A DNA stretch of 31,076 nt, from positions 1 through 31,076 of the forward strand of contig DAHVFL010000003.1 of the NCBI GenBank assembly GCA_027316975.1, in the 5' to 3' direction. Below the pieces are notes generated by a model. That model made no database searches, was not told where the DNA came from, and saw nothing but the letters and a program-made list of their open reading frames with translations. Position 1 is the first letter of the stretch; each line of letters opens with the position of its first letter. The stretch comes from Chloroflexota bacterium. GTDB lineage: Bacteria; Chloroflexota; Ktedonobacteria; Ktedonobacterales; Ktedonobacteraceae. Shown in pieces: positions 1-7,935 of the stretch. Position numbers and translations under genes: made by a program.

Positions 1-16
1 GTTCCCTTCAGCCCTG

Positions 17-74
17 CTGTCATCCTGAGCGCAGCGAAGGATCTCTCGTCCAGCCGAGCGCAGATCCTTAACAG
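17..74. repeat. Degenerate palindromic repeat, family A copy 1
   Basis: The left arm (17-44, starting CTGTCATCCTGAGC and ending AAGGATCT) is intact. The right arm is reduced to AGATCCTT plus ACAG (62-74), so about 15 bases of the expected complementary arm are missing. Intact copies of the same family lie at 7360-7432, 15098-15169, 17871-17942 and 19896-19971. It lies downstream of the lipoprotein gene on the opposite strand. Confidence 0.85.
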
Positions 75-173
75 TTGAAACAATGACATGCAAAAAGGTC
101 TCACCGTCGCACTCACGCGACGATGAGACCCTGGAAGATGTCGAACGGCTGCGCCAGTCATTGGCCGTTATGC

Positions 174-1079
174 TTATGCCTTGCCAAAGATGACGCCGGG
201 GTTATCCGTTGGAATCGCGTTGGCCGGAGCCGTGATCTTGATCGAAGAGTCGTTGAACCTGCTCAGATCAAGCACGATATCGGCTTTGAGCGAAAAAGCC
301 GGTGGCACGTTTGCAGTTGTAGCCGTGGCGGTGAGCTTGCTCAAGTCCACCGCCGTGTTCAGCTTCAGTTCGAGACGATGGATGTAGGAAGTGGCTTCGT
401 CGAACCAGAAGTCCAGGCTGGCATTGAAATTGCTCACGCTAGTGAGCACATCCTTGACACTCTGCTGACTCGTAGCTGGCAGCCCCTTAAACTGGTCGGT
501 ATTTTCAATCAACTTCGTCAGGCCATTTTTATCGAGCGTGACAGTAATGTGGCGCAGGCTCGCGCCGTTCAGCGTCTCGTTCCCACGATCGGCCACCGTC
601 ACATCCTTTTGCAGCATGGTGAGCAGTTTGCTGAAGTCGGGCGCGCTGGCATTTGACAACAGATTGTTGACCGAGTTCGTGGCGCTATCCAGCTTGCTTT
701 TATCAAAAACATACCACTGGCCCTGCGCGTTCTGGATGTAGAGCTGGTTGCCCTTCACAATCTCCGCGAAAGAGAATTTGCCAGGCCCGCTGCTGGACAG
801 CTTGAGCGAGGTCTGGTCGGGCATTACTTCATCGCCGCTCGCCTTGAGCGTGATGTTCGTGTTAGCGGGGAAACCTGTGGCATTGCTACCCGGCACTCCG
901 CTGGCCGTCAAATTCACCGTCGCCGTCATTTCAAGGTGCAGCGACTTGATCTGCTTCATCGCAGTGGCGCTGTTCGTCAGCAGTTGTCCGGCTGTCACAG
1001 AACTTCCGCCGCACGCGCTCACCAGAAGCAACATAGCCACCATACTAAGCAATCCGGGAAGAGTATATTTCTTGCGCAT
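174..1079 (-). CDS. LppX/LprG-like exported lipoprotein
   Basis: A 301-residue protein with a lipoprotein signal: basic start MRKK, hydrophobic stretch to about residue 20, and lipobox LVSAC with the lipidated Cys at about 23, followed by GGSS. The mature part alternates hydrophobic and polar residues, as in a large beta-sheet. It has the pattern of the LppX/LprA/LprF/LprG family (motifs such as YVFDKSKLD, LWFDE-like SLDFWFDEATSYIHRLEL). Mycobacterial members carry lipids or lipoglycans across the envelope; here the ligand is unknown, and related proteins in other bacteria are uncharacterised. An AAGGAG ribosome site lies 11 bases before the ATG. It is monocistronic, with its own candidate promoter at 1153-1182. 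The family call is by overall pattern and moderately sure; the lipoprotein nature is near certain. Confidence 0.8.
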   Translation of the reverse strand: MRKKYTLPGLLSMVAMLLLVSACGGSSVTAGQLLTNSATAMKQIKSLHLEMTATVNLTASGVPGSNATGFPANTNITLKASGDEVMPDQTSLKLSSSGPGKFSFAEIVKGNQLYIQNAQGQWYVFDKSKLDSATNSVNNLLSNASAPDFSKLLTMLQKDVTVADRGNETLNGASLRHITVTLDKNGLTKLIENTDQFKGLPATSQQSVKDVLTSVSNFNASLDFWFDEATSYIHRLELKLNTAVDLSKLTATATTANVPPAFSLKADIVLDLSRFNDSSIKITAPANAIPTDNPGVIFGKA

Positions 1080-1152
1080 ACTTGTATGAACTCCTTAACT
1101 CATTGAACCATGCATTATTGTTTTCGATATGTATATCCTGCTATCTATACGA

Positions 1153-1182
1153 ACTATACGCCATAAAGCGTCATTTTTCCAA
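1153..1182 (-). promoter_or_regulatory. Candidate sigma-70 promoter of the lipoprotein gene
   Basis: On the minus strand TTGGAA (1182-1177) and TATAGT (1158-1153) are separated by 18 bases, about 70 bases ahead of the lipoprotein start codon. Matches to consensus are 4/6 and 5/6. This is prediction from sequence only. Confidence 0.45.
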
Positions 1183-1240
1183 TGAGCTAATACACAATAC
1201 GGGCGCGCAGAGAGTAACAAAGCGTGACACAGGGCGGATT

Positions 1241-1277
1241 ATGACACATGGCGACCGCAAGCGTCGCCATGTGTCGT
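1241..1277. repeat. Perfect hairpin, variant of repeat family C
   Basis: GACACATGGCGAC (1243-1255) and GTCGCCATGTGTC (1263-1275) form a perfect 13-bp stem with a 7-base loop, extendable by two weaker pairs. The core GCGACCGCAAG-GTCGC is the same as in the hairpins at 14926, 15251 and 15323. It lies between two divergently transcribed genes. There is no T-tract, so a terminator role is not obvious. Confidence 0.8.
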
Positions 1278-1374
1278 GATTTTCCCCTCTTTTCATAGCC
1301 CATAAACTATGATACAGTTGGGGTAGCGATCGCGGCCTCGTTGCTCGATTATTACCCCGAAGATGGAGGCTTTC

Positions 1375-2793
1375 TTGAGTGATATTTCATCGTCTTCCAG
1401 TCCCGATCTGGAGAAGTCCAGACCAAAAAGTAGCCGGTATCCCATGTATGTATTCTCGGTCATGTTCGGGATCAGTTTCCTGAATTATTTGGATCGTAAC
1501 GTGCTAACCGGCGCAGCCGCTGTTGTGGGCAGAGAACTGGGTTTTGGCAATGATGGCATTGGCTACATTGCCTCTGCTTTCCTGGTTGTCTATACCCTGG
1601 CTACCGTCCCTCTCGGTATCTGGGCTGACCGCGCCAAACGCAAGAACGTAGTAGCAATCTGTGTCGCGGTATGGAGTATCGCGACGGCCCTGACCGCCCT
1701 GGCATCCAACTTCACGACCCTCTTCCTGTCGCGTATGGTGCTGGGCATTGGCGAAGCGGGCTATTTCCCGGCTGGCACTGCGCTGATGAGCGACTATTTT
1801 AGCCGCAAGAGACGCTCGCGCATCATGAGCTGGTGGAGTGTCGGGCAACTGGTCGGCATTCTTTTCGGCTTCGTGATCGGCGGCCAGGTGGCGGGCATCT
1901 TTCCGGGAAGCTGGCGACTGGCCTTCATCTTCACCGGCATTCCCGGCCTGATCCTGGCCTTCATCGCTTTCCGGTTGCGCGAGCCGCGCCGCAACGAGGC
2001 CGATGAAGAAGAGTTAGCCCTCTATCCCTTTGCAGTTGGTCAAGTAGCGGAGATCGAAGAGCCGCCTCACACGCTTCCCATGACATCGAAGGTATGGTCC
2101 CAGTTTGGCACGCTGCTCCAGATTAAAACCCTGGTGGTTTTGATCGCGATGCAGATTTTCGCCTTCTTCGTATTGGGTGTCAACGTAGTTTTCCTGCCGA
2201 CGTACCTTCAACAGAAAGACACCTTTGGAATGAGTTCAGGAAGCGCCGGGTTGTTTTCAGGTGCCGTGATTGTGCTGGCGGGTCTGGCCGGCACCGTCAC
2301 CGGCGGGTATATGGCCGACTGGCTCAATCGTCGTCACCAGGGCGCGCGCGTGCTGGTAAGCGGCATTGGCTTCTTATTGAGCGCGCCAGCGTTTGCCGTT
2401 GCCATCACCAGCCGCAATTTCGGTGTGTTTAGCGCGTTCTTTGTCATTACGACGCTGCTGCTCACGATCTACACCGGCCCCAGCACCGCTGCCACACAGG
2501 ACGTCGTACCATCGGCCCTGCGCGCGTCGGCGGTTGCCCTCTCGCTTTTGATCGCGCACCTGCTGGGCGATGCCTTCGCGCCCACACTGGTAGGTAAACT
2601 CGCTACCGTCTTTGACCCGAATCCAGTATTGGATTTCCAGCAATTACTTACCGGCCAGTATCTCAGCCGCGCCCTGCTGATTACCTGCACCCCGGCTCTT
2701 GTAATAGCCGGACTGATAGGCATCTTCGGCGCCCGCTGGATGAAGTCCGACGTTGCCGCCGCCGAAGAAACAGATCGAGTAGCACGGCAGTAG
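1375..2793 (+). CDS. MFS permease, spinster-like
   Basis: Major facilitator with about 12 membrane segments. The N-terminal half has the family signature of the Spns/spinster-like group: FLNYLDRNVL in TM1, then the loop motif GIWADRAKRKNV between TM2 and TM3, and GIGEAGYFPAG in TM4/5. Such proteins export or import lipids, organic anions or sugars by proton coupling; the substrate cannot be read here. I chose TTG at 1375 because GGAGG (1365-1369) stands 5 bases before it. The in-frame ATG at 1363 overlaps that ribosome site and would add only four residues (472 versus 476 residues). The last two codons, CAG TAG, belong to the repeat at 2788-2883, so the natural C-terminus may have been altered by repeat insertion. 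Confidence 0.9.
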   Translation: MSDISSSSSPDLEKSRPKSSRYPMYVFSVMFGISFLNYLDRNVLTGAAAVVGRELGFGNDGIGYIASAFLVVYTLATVPLGIWADRAKRKNVVAICVAVWSIATALTALASNFTTLFLSRMVLGIGEAGYFPAGTALMSDYFSRKRRSRIMSWWSVGQLVGILFGFVIGGQVAGIFPGSWRLAFIFTGIPGLILAFIAFRLREPRRNEADEEELALYPFAVGQVAEIEEPPHTLPMTSKVWSQFGTLLQIKTLVVLIAMQIFAFFVLGVNVVFLPTYLQQKDTFGMSSGSAGLFSGAVIVLAGLAGTVTGGYMADWLNRRHQGARVLVSGIGFLLSAPAFAVAITSRNFGVFSAFFVITTLLLTIYTGPSTAATQDVVPSALRASAVALSLLIAHLLGDAFAPTLVGKLATVFDPNPVLDFQQLLTGQYLSRALLITCTPALVIAGLIGIFGARWMKSDVAAAEETDRVARQ

Positions 2794-2883
2794 CGACACC
2801 CCTTGTGGGTGTCCCGTGCGCATTCTAGCTAGTGATTGCATAGACGGATAAGGACGAGACACCCACAAGGGGTGTCGCTACTG
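2788..2883. repeat. Palindromic repeat, family B copy 1
   Basis: Inverted arms start CAGTAGCGACACCCC at 2788 and end GGGGTGTCGCTACTG at 2883, with about 38 unrelated bases between. Each arm also folds on itself (GACACCC-CTTGT-GGGTGTC), so the element is a pair of REP-like hairpins facing each other. The stop codon TAG of the MFS gene is inside the left arm. A second copy lies at 29667-29773. Confidence 0.9.
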
Positions 2884-2948
2884 ACTGACGATGTGGAACT
2901 GGTCACATCAATAGCGTAACCTTGTATACTGTAAACTGAGCAAGGATA

Positions 2949-2957
2949 TGGTATAAT
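2949..2957 (+). promoter_or_regulatory. Extended -10 promoter upstream of kinase gene (P1)
   Basis: TGG-TATAAT (TG at 2949-2950, hexamer 2952-2957) is a perfect -10 with the extended TGN motif; no good -35 is present at the usual distance. It lies about 110 bases before the kinase start codon and is flanked by inverted 8-mers GTAACCTT (2917-2924) and AAGGTTAC (2976-2983). Confidence 0.6.
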
Positions 2958-2978
2958 GCGGCCATGAATCTGAATAAG

Positions 2979-3007
2979 GTTACACGCATTACTATTTATG
3001 TTATGAT
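2979..3007 (+). promoter_or_regulatory. Second promoter upstream of kinase gene (P2)
   Basis: GTTACA (2979-2984), 17 bases, then TATGAT (3002-3007) preceded by TGT (2999-3001), again an extended -10. The -35 hexamer overlaps the right-hand AAGGTTAC half-site, so a protein bound there would interfere with this promoter. The predicted RNA start is about 50 bases before the ATG at 3070. Confidence 0.55.
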
Positions 3008-3069
3008 AGTCGAAAGTAGAAGTGATGCAGCGCAGAACGTTTTTTATATTAAAAGCGGTGTAAAAGAAA

Positions 3070-4851
3070 ATGGCGAGTAATTATTCATCTGATCCGAATA
3101 ATGCAGCATCTCTCAGTAATCCTGCTACGCCGCAGAGCGGCCCCGGCGGGAATGCCTCGGACATGCACGTGCCGTCTTCCATCCCCCAGTCCGCTCCTCG
3201 CTCAGACGGAGATGGCCGGGGGAACAGTGCCGGCAATGGGCGGCGTTTGCAAGCGGGTATCGAGCTTTCGTATGGCCGCTACAAAATAGAGCGCTCCGTG
3301 GCGGCAGGCGGCATGGGCGCGGTCTATCTCGCGATAGACCAGCGTTTCAATCGTCCCTGCGCCGTCAAAGAGATGCTGGATGACTTCCAGAATGATAGCG
3401 AACGCACCCAGGCCATCGAATGGTTCCGGCGCGAGGCTACCCTGCTGCTCGATCTGAAGCACCCCTGTATTCCGAGCGTGCGTGACTTCTTCGATCATAA
3501 CGGCAAAAATTACCTCGTGATGGACTTTATTGAAGGCCGCACGCTGGCGGAAGTCTTCGCCAGAGAAGGAAATGTGCCGGGCCTCAATGGAGCGCGTGGC
3601 GTCTCCGAGGCGCGCGCGCGCAACTGGGCGCGCCAGATATGCAGCGTGCTGGCCTACCTGCATAGCCAGAATCCGCCCATTATTTTCCGCGATCTCAAAC
3701 CCTCAAACATTATGGTGACAGACCGCGACGACATCAAACTTATCGACTTTGGCATTGCGCGCACGTTCCAGTCGCAACGCCAGTCAACCGTCATTATGAC
3801 CATTGGCTACGCGCCTCCTGAACAAATGCAGGGCATGGCGGAGCCGCGCAGCGACCTGTACGCGCTTGGCTCAACCATTCATCGCGTGCTAACGCAGCAC
3901 GACCCGGCCAATAATAAACCCGACCTGTTCTCGTTTCCTATCGTGCGCATGTTGCGCCCTGACGTTTCCGTGGCTTTTGATAAAGTAATCATGAGGGCGC
4001 TTGCGCCCCAGGTTGCAAATCGTTGGAGCAGCGCCGCCGAGATGGAACGCGCCATTATCAACCTGCCACTCATCACGGTTCAACCACCCGGCCCATCCCT
4101 CGCGCCGACGCAGCTGGCAACTCCTCTCGCGCCTCAAACGCCTGTATCCAGCAATGGAACCACCGGCCCTGCTGGAAACCTGATTCGGACCGCGCAGGAC
4201 CACCTGCTGGCCGGACGTATTGAACCCGCCTTTGCCGTTGTGCAACAGGCATTCGCGATAGAGCCGCATAACGCGCTGGTGCATAAAATTTATGGGCAGG
4301 TCTTCGCGCGCCGTCAATCGCCCGCGCCCGACCTGGCGATTCAAGCATACAATCGCTCGGTGATCTTAAACCCCAATGACGCTGAAACCCATAAGCTGGT
4401 GGGTGATGTTTTCCTGTTCCTGCGCAAGGTGCCGTTACAGGCCATCCAGCCCTATACCCAGTCGCTGCGCTTGAACGCGGGTGACTTTGAAACGCATCAG
4501 CGTCTCGCAAAGTGTTATGAAAGTACCAATCAGCTAGAAGCGGCGTTGAATGAATACCAGGAAGCGGTGCGCCTGCTTCCTCCCAATTTCAAGCGGATCG
4601 AGCCACATTATGACCTTGGCCAACTCGCTCTTCATATGAACCAGTTGCCGATGGCTGAACGCGCATTTGTGCAGGTACTAACGCTGAACGCGGCTTTTCA
4701 CGATGCCCGGTACATGTTGAGCCAGGTATACGAACGCGAAGGCAAACTGGCCGATGCTTTACGTGAGTGCAGCTACGTTGTCCAGGCAGCGCCGGGCAAT
4801 ACTTCCGCGCAAGCAATGTTACAACGCCTGCGCGGTTCCGCCTCGCGCTAA
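3070..4851 (+). CDS. Soluble Ser/Thr protein kinase with C-terminal TPRs
   Basis: 593 residues. Residues 1-65 are a low-complexity Ser/Pro/Gly/Asn-rich tail. The PknB-type kinase domain spans about 70-335: glycine loop AAGGMGAVYLA (78-88), catalytic Lys in CAVKEM (K100), catalytic loop FRDLKPSN (D208; the usual His of HRD is Phe), DFG in LIDFGIAR (D226), and APPEQ in place of APE. A Pro/Thr linker follows. Then come about five TPR-like repeats (about 370-590, e.g. LNPNDAETHKLVGDVFLFL, PHYDLGQLALHMNQ) that likely bind partner proteins. No membrane segment is present, unlike PknA/PknB of Actinobacteria, so it should be cytosolic. A PP2C phosphatase starts 60 bases downstream on the same strand and is its probable antagonist. 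Two candidate promoters precede it. The substrate is unknown. Confidence 0.93.
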   Translation: MASNYSSDPNNAASLSNPATPQSGPGGNASDMHVPSSIPQSAPRSDGDGRGNSAGNGRRLQAGIELSYGRYKIERSVAAGGMGAVYLAIDQRFNRPCAVKEMLDDFQNDSERTQAIEWFRREATLLLDLKHPCIPSVRDFFDHNGKNYLVMDFIEGRTLAEVFAREGNVPGLNGARGVSEARARNWARQICSVLAYLHSQNPPIIFRDLKPSNIMVTDRDDIKLIDFGIARTFQSQRQSTVIMTIGYAPPEQMQGMAEPRSDLYALGSTIHRVLTQHDPANNKPDLFSFPIVRMLRPDVSVAFDKVIMRALAPQVANRWSSAAEMERAIINLPLITVQPPGPSLAPTQLATPLAPQTPVSSNGTTGPAGNLIRTAQDHLLAGRIEPAFAVVQQAFAIEPHNALVHKIYGQVFARRQSPAPDLAIQAYNRSVILNPNDAETHKLVGDVFLFLRKVPLQAIQPYTQSLRLNAGDFETHQRLAKCYESTNQLEAALNEYQEAVRLLPPNFKRIEPHYDLGQLALHMNQLPMAERAFVQVLTLNAAFHDARYMLSQVYEREGKLADALRECSYVVQAAPGNTSAQAMLQRLRGSASR

Positions 4852-4911
4852 TGACGCATGGATACAGCATAGATAACCAGTAGACCCGATCTAAGGGAGT
4901 AAAAGCGAATT

Positions 4912-7317
4912 ATGAGTACGCATCGTTTTATACCTGCAAAGCGCAAGGGCAGGCACATGCCCTTCCTTTTCATGCTCGGCGGGCTGCTGTTGCTGTTCCC
5001 TTTGCTCTTGCCTGCGACAGCCCTGGCGGCTCCCAGAAGCGCCGCCGCCACCCCGCCGCTTACCCGGCCGCAGCAGATCGTCGACCTGGCCGGAGTCTCA
5101 GTCGTGCGCCTCTCTCTTGAGTATCTCCCGGTCAGAGGTAGCTCCGTCTTTTGTACCGCATTAGGTAGCATTATCGCCAGCTGGCCTTCTCAGAGTGCCA
5201 GCGATACGAATAACTGGGTCTTGACCGATGGCTCGCTGCTCAACCCCTCAACAAAGAATACCTGCGCTCCCGGTGGGAAGTTGGCTACGATTACAATATT
5301 TGCCAGCAACGAATTTACCAACAACCAGGCTGCCTCTGCGCAACTTGGTCTCTTGACCTGTACACCCACCGGGACCTGTACCGATAATGCGGCTGTGAAT
5401 GGTATCACCGGACCGGTTGAGTCTTTTTCGACACCAGTGGGCGGTGCGCTGCTGTTCTCCTTCCACACAATCAATCCGCTGCCCTACGTCGATGTAGAGA
5501 AGGCAGCGACCAACGGGAATCCCGCTCCCATTTCTATTGAATTAGCCAGTAGCAATAACACCATCCCTCCTTTCATCAAGAGCGTCGATCCAACTACTTT
5601 CATGAAGTTTTTGACGCCTATCGCTAATGCGGCTGCGCCGGGAAGCGCCCCGACCACACCCGGGACGACAAGCGCGCAAACCACCGAGCCAGGGATGCCT
5701 TTTATCGATGGCAATGGCAAGATTACCGGCATGCAACTCTCTCCCTCCACGTCTCTGGTGACGGTCGCCGATATCGAGAACCTGGAGACGCAACTGGCGT
5801 TGCCACCCGGTCAGACATTAAGCCAACTCCTGAACAAAAATACCCTGAGTCAGCAATGGGACGCCGGCATCATAGCATACGAACAGGGCAAAACTAGCGC
5901 AGCCGTGCAAACGCTTGGCTCGATTAAAAATGCTCCACCGGCTTTCCAGGCTCCCGCCGCGTTTATCAAGAAAGCGCAGGCGAAACCCCCGGCGAATACT
6001 GGCACACCGGGTACTACGTCCACGCCCACACCTGGACAGGGCAATAACGGCGTGTTTGCGTTTTTAAGTATGCCACTATTAGTCATAGGGTTAATAGCGG
6101 CGCTAGTGACGCTGATCTTGCTCTTCTTACTTGTTAGCATCCGCTTTGGACGCAGGCGCATAGAACGCAAACGAGAACTGGATAGTTTCGAGGCTGACGT
6201 GAACAGGGCGCGGCAAAGTGTTGAGCAGAAGGAGATACCGCAGCCGCAACAATATTCGCCATCTCCCCCATTTTACGGGGGCACGGTCAACTACCCGGTT
6301 GCCGCTCCTCCTCCTGTGTCACCTCCCTCGCCTGTACAGCCGCCGGCCGCGTCCATCAGTGAAGTGCCAACCACGGAGATGCCAAACAGGAACGGCAGCC
6401 TTTCTCCCGATGCGGAGCGGACGATGCCATACAGCGTGCAACAATTGCAGGGGCGCAATCTGGGCCTGGCGGTTATCACCGAAACCAATCCCGGCATTAA
6501 GCGCAAACATAAGCCCAACGAAGATAGCCTCTTTGCCATGCAGGGCGAGCGCACCCATAACTCACTGCCGCAACAATTCGGCCTGTTCGTCGTTGCGGAT
6601 GGTATGGGCGGTCATGCTAATGGGCAAGATGCCAGCCGCACCGCTATTCAAAAGATCATCGATTTTATGCTGCCACGCATCTCATTGGAAAATGGCCTGA
6701 GTGACGAAGGCTATAAAAACCTGTTGGTAGAAGGTGTGCAGCAAGCTAACCTGGCGGTGCATCAGCGCAACTTGCAGGACCATGCCGACATGGGAACAAC
6801 CATGACCGCCGCGCTGGTCGTCGGCTCTACCGCCTATATCGCCAACGTCGGTGATAGTCGCACCTACCTGTATCGCGAGCCAGAAGGCCTGCGACAGATT
6901 ACGCACGATCATTCGGTGGTCGCCAGCCTTGTGGATGCCGGCATCATCAAACCCGACGATATTTATACGCATCCGAAACGCAACCAGATTTATCGCAGCC
7001 TCGGCGAAAAGCCCGGCGTGGAAGTAGACTCTTTCATCCAGCCCTTGCAGGCCAACGATAAGCTTTTACTCTGCTCCGATGGCCTATGGGATATGGTGCG
7101 CGACCCCGAAATCCAGCGCGTCGTTAGCTCATCAATTCCTACCCCGGCGGAACTTGGCAAGAATCTGGTTCGGGCCGCGCTCGACGGCGGCGGCGAAGAT
7201 AACGTCAGCGTGATTGTCGTCTCGATCACTGGCGAAGCCGGCCATACCGGCATGACCGGTATTCAGTTACATGCCAGGCCCGACGGTGTAACGGTTCCCG
7301 ATATGCCCAGTATGTAA
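4912..7317 (+). CDS. Membrane-anchored PP2C phosphatase with outer pseudoprotease-like domain
   Basis: 801 residues. The signal peptide ends near ALAA (about 40). An exported region follows (41-380), then one membrane segment (about 381-409) with a stop-transfer RFGRRRIERKRE. After a Pro-rich linker (440-505) comes a cytosolic PP2C domain (about 515-775) with metal-binding motifs NED (536-538) and DGMGGH (563-568), then GDSRTYLYR, CSDGLWDM and EDNVSVIVV. The enzyme removes phosphate from Ser/Thr with two Mn/Mg ions. The exported part resembles a trypsin/HtrA-like fold without catalytic residues: VVRLSLEY, GSIIAS, then NWVLTDGSLL where proteases have ILTNAHVV, and GMPFIDGNGKITGM where they have GDSGGPL..G.V.G. 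That reading is inference. A ribosome site GGGAG stands ahead of the ATG. It follows the kinase gene and is probably cotranscribed with it. Confidence 0.9.
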   Translation: MSTHRFIPAKRKGRHMPFLFMLGGLLLLFPLLLPATALAAPRSAAATPPLTRPQQIVDLAGVSVVRLSLEYLPVRGSSVFCTALGSIIASWPSQSASDTNNWVLTDGSLLNPSTKNTCAPGGKLATITIFASNEFTNNQAASAQLGLLTCTPTGTCTDNAAVNGITGPVESFSTPVGGALLFSFHTINPLPYVDVEKAATNGNPAPISIELASSNNTIPPFIKSVDPTTFMKFLTPIANAAAPGSAPTTPGTTSAQTTEPGMPFIDGNGKITGMQLSPSTSLVTVADIENLETQLALPPGQTLSQLLNKNTLSQQWDAGIIAYEQGKTSAAVQTLGSIKNAPPAFQAPAAFIKKAQAKPPANTGTPGTTSTPTPGQGNNGVFAFLSMPLLVIGLIAALVTLILLFLLVSIRFGRRRIERKRELDSFEADVNRARQSVEQKEIPQPQQYSPSPPFYGGTVNYPVAAPPPVSPPSPVQPPAASISEVPTTEMPNRNGSLSPDAERTMPYSVQQLQGRNLGLAVITETNPGIKRKHKPNEDSLFAMQGERTHNSLPQQFGLFVVADGMGGHANGQDASRTAIQKIIDFMLPRISLENGLSDEGYKNLLVEGVQQANLAVHQRNLQDHADMGTTMTAALVVGSTAYIANVGDSRTYLYREPEGLRQITHDHSVVASLVDAGIIKPDDIYTHPKRNQIYRSLGEKPGVEVDSFIQPLQANDKLLLCSDGLWDMVRDPEIQRVVSSSIPTPAELGKNLVRAALDGGGEDNVSVIVVSITGEAGHTGMTGIQLHARPDGVTVPDMPSM

Positions 7318-7359
7318 GTCAGTGTTCAATCCAGGGTGGTACAAGCCTCGCCTGCCCGG

Positions 7360-7432
7360 CTGTCATCCTGAGCGCAGCGAAGGATCTCTTGCCTGGCAGA
7401 CCGCAGATCCTTCGCTGCGCTCAGGATGACAG
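7360..7432. repeat. Palindromic repeat, family A copy 2 (intact)
   Basis: Two 28-base arms (7360-7387 and 7405-7432), CTGTCATCCTGAGCGC and its complement at the outer ends, around a 17-base centre. It lies 43 bases after the phosphatase stop and ahead of the nuoA promoter, so it may also act as a transcription barrier between the two units. Confidence 0.9.
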
Positions 7433-7487
7433 CTGTGGGCCTGTCCTGATTTCTCTGGTCATCGCCCTGGTTCACTCTTCTTCCCTG

Positions 7488-7496
7488 TGCTATAAT
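7488..7496 (+). promoter_or_regulatory. Extended -10 promoter of the nuo operon
   Basis: TGC-TATAAT (TATAAT at 7491-7496) is a perfect extended -10; the -35 is poor. The expected RNA start is near 7503, giving a leader of about 70 bases ahead of nuoA. Confidence 0.55.
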
Positions 7497-7522
7497 CAAA
7501 ACAGCAATTTTGCCTGTGCGCG

Positions 7523-7540
7523 GTAAACACAAATGTTTAC
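7523..7540 (+). promoter_or_regulatory. Perfect palindrome in the nuoA leader
   Basis: GTAAACA-CAAA-TGTTTAC, 7-base arms with a 4-base spacer, about 20 bases downstream of the predicted transcription start. It could be a repressor operator or a small RNA hairpin. It does not match the Rex operator (TTGTGA..TCACAA), the regulator one might expect for an NADH dehydrogenase. Confidence 0.5.
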
Positions 7541-7575
7541 GTTGCGAGCTAAGGCGGCTCTTTGGAGGAAGGCGC

Positions 7576-7935
7576 GTGATTAATCCAGCGTATTTGTACG
7601 CGGGCATCCTGCTCGCAGCCGGCTTTATTTTTGTTATTGTCACGATGACCCTGGTTAGCTTTCTTTCGCCCCATAAGCGGACAAAAGAAAAGCTCCAGAC
7701 CTATGAATCTGGCGAAACGCCCATCGGCTCAGCCTGGGTGCAATATCCCCTGGGGTTCTATATCTTTGCCCTGCTTTTTGTCGCCTTTGATGTCGATATC
7801 GTCTTTATCATCTCCTGGGCGGTAGTCTTCAAAAAATTAAGTTTCTTTGGCTTCTTTGAAATACTCATCTTTATCACCGTACTCGCGCTTGGTCTTGCCT
7901 ATGCCTGGCGTAAGGGAGTCATTCGATGGATTTAG
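7576..7935 (+). CDS. nuoA: NADH-quinone oxidoreductase subunit A
   Basis: 119 residues with three membrane segments. It has the family landmarks: K(E)KLQTYESGETPIGSAW and FYIFALLFVAFDVDIVF in the middle helix, where the conserved acidic residues lie. It is part of the membrane arm of complex I next to the quinone channel. The start is GTG at 7576 because GGAGG (7564-7568) stands 7 bases before it. An upstream in-frame ATG at 7510 would add 22 polar, Cys- and Arg-rich residues unlike any NuoA. The last 10 bases overlap nuoC, indicating translational coupling. nuoB, which normally follows nuoA, is absent. Confidence 0.95.
   Translation: MINPAYLYAGILLAAGFIFVIVTMTLVSFLSPHKRTKEKLQTYESGETPIGSAWVQYPLGFYIFALLFVAFDVDIVFIISWAVVFKKLSFFGFFEILIFITVLALGLAYAWRKGVIRWI

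Noticed and set aside
7326..7643. 105-codon minus frame before nuoA
   Set aside because: It contains the family A repeat in translation (ILSAAKDL, ILRCAQDD) and overlaps the nuo promoter and leader.
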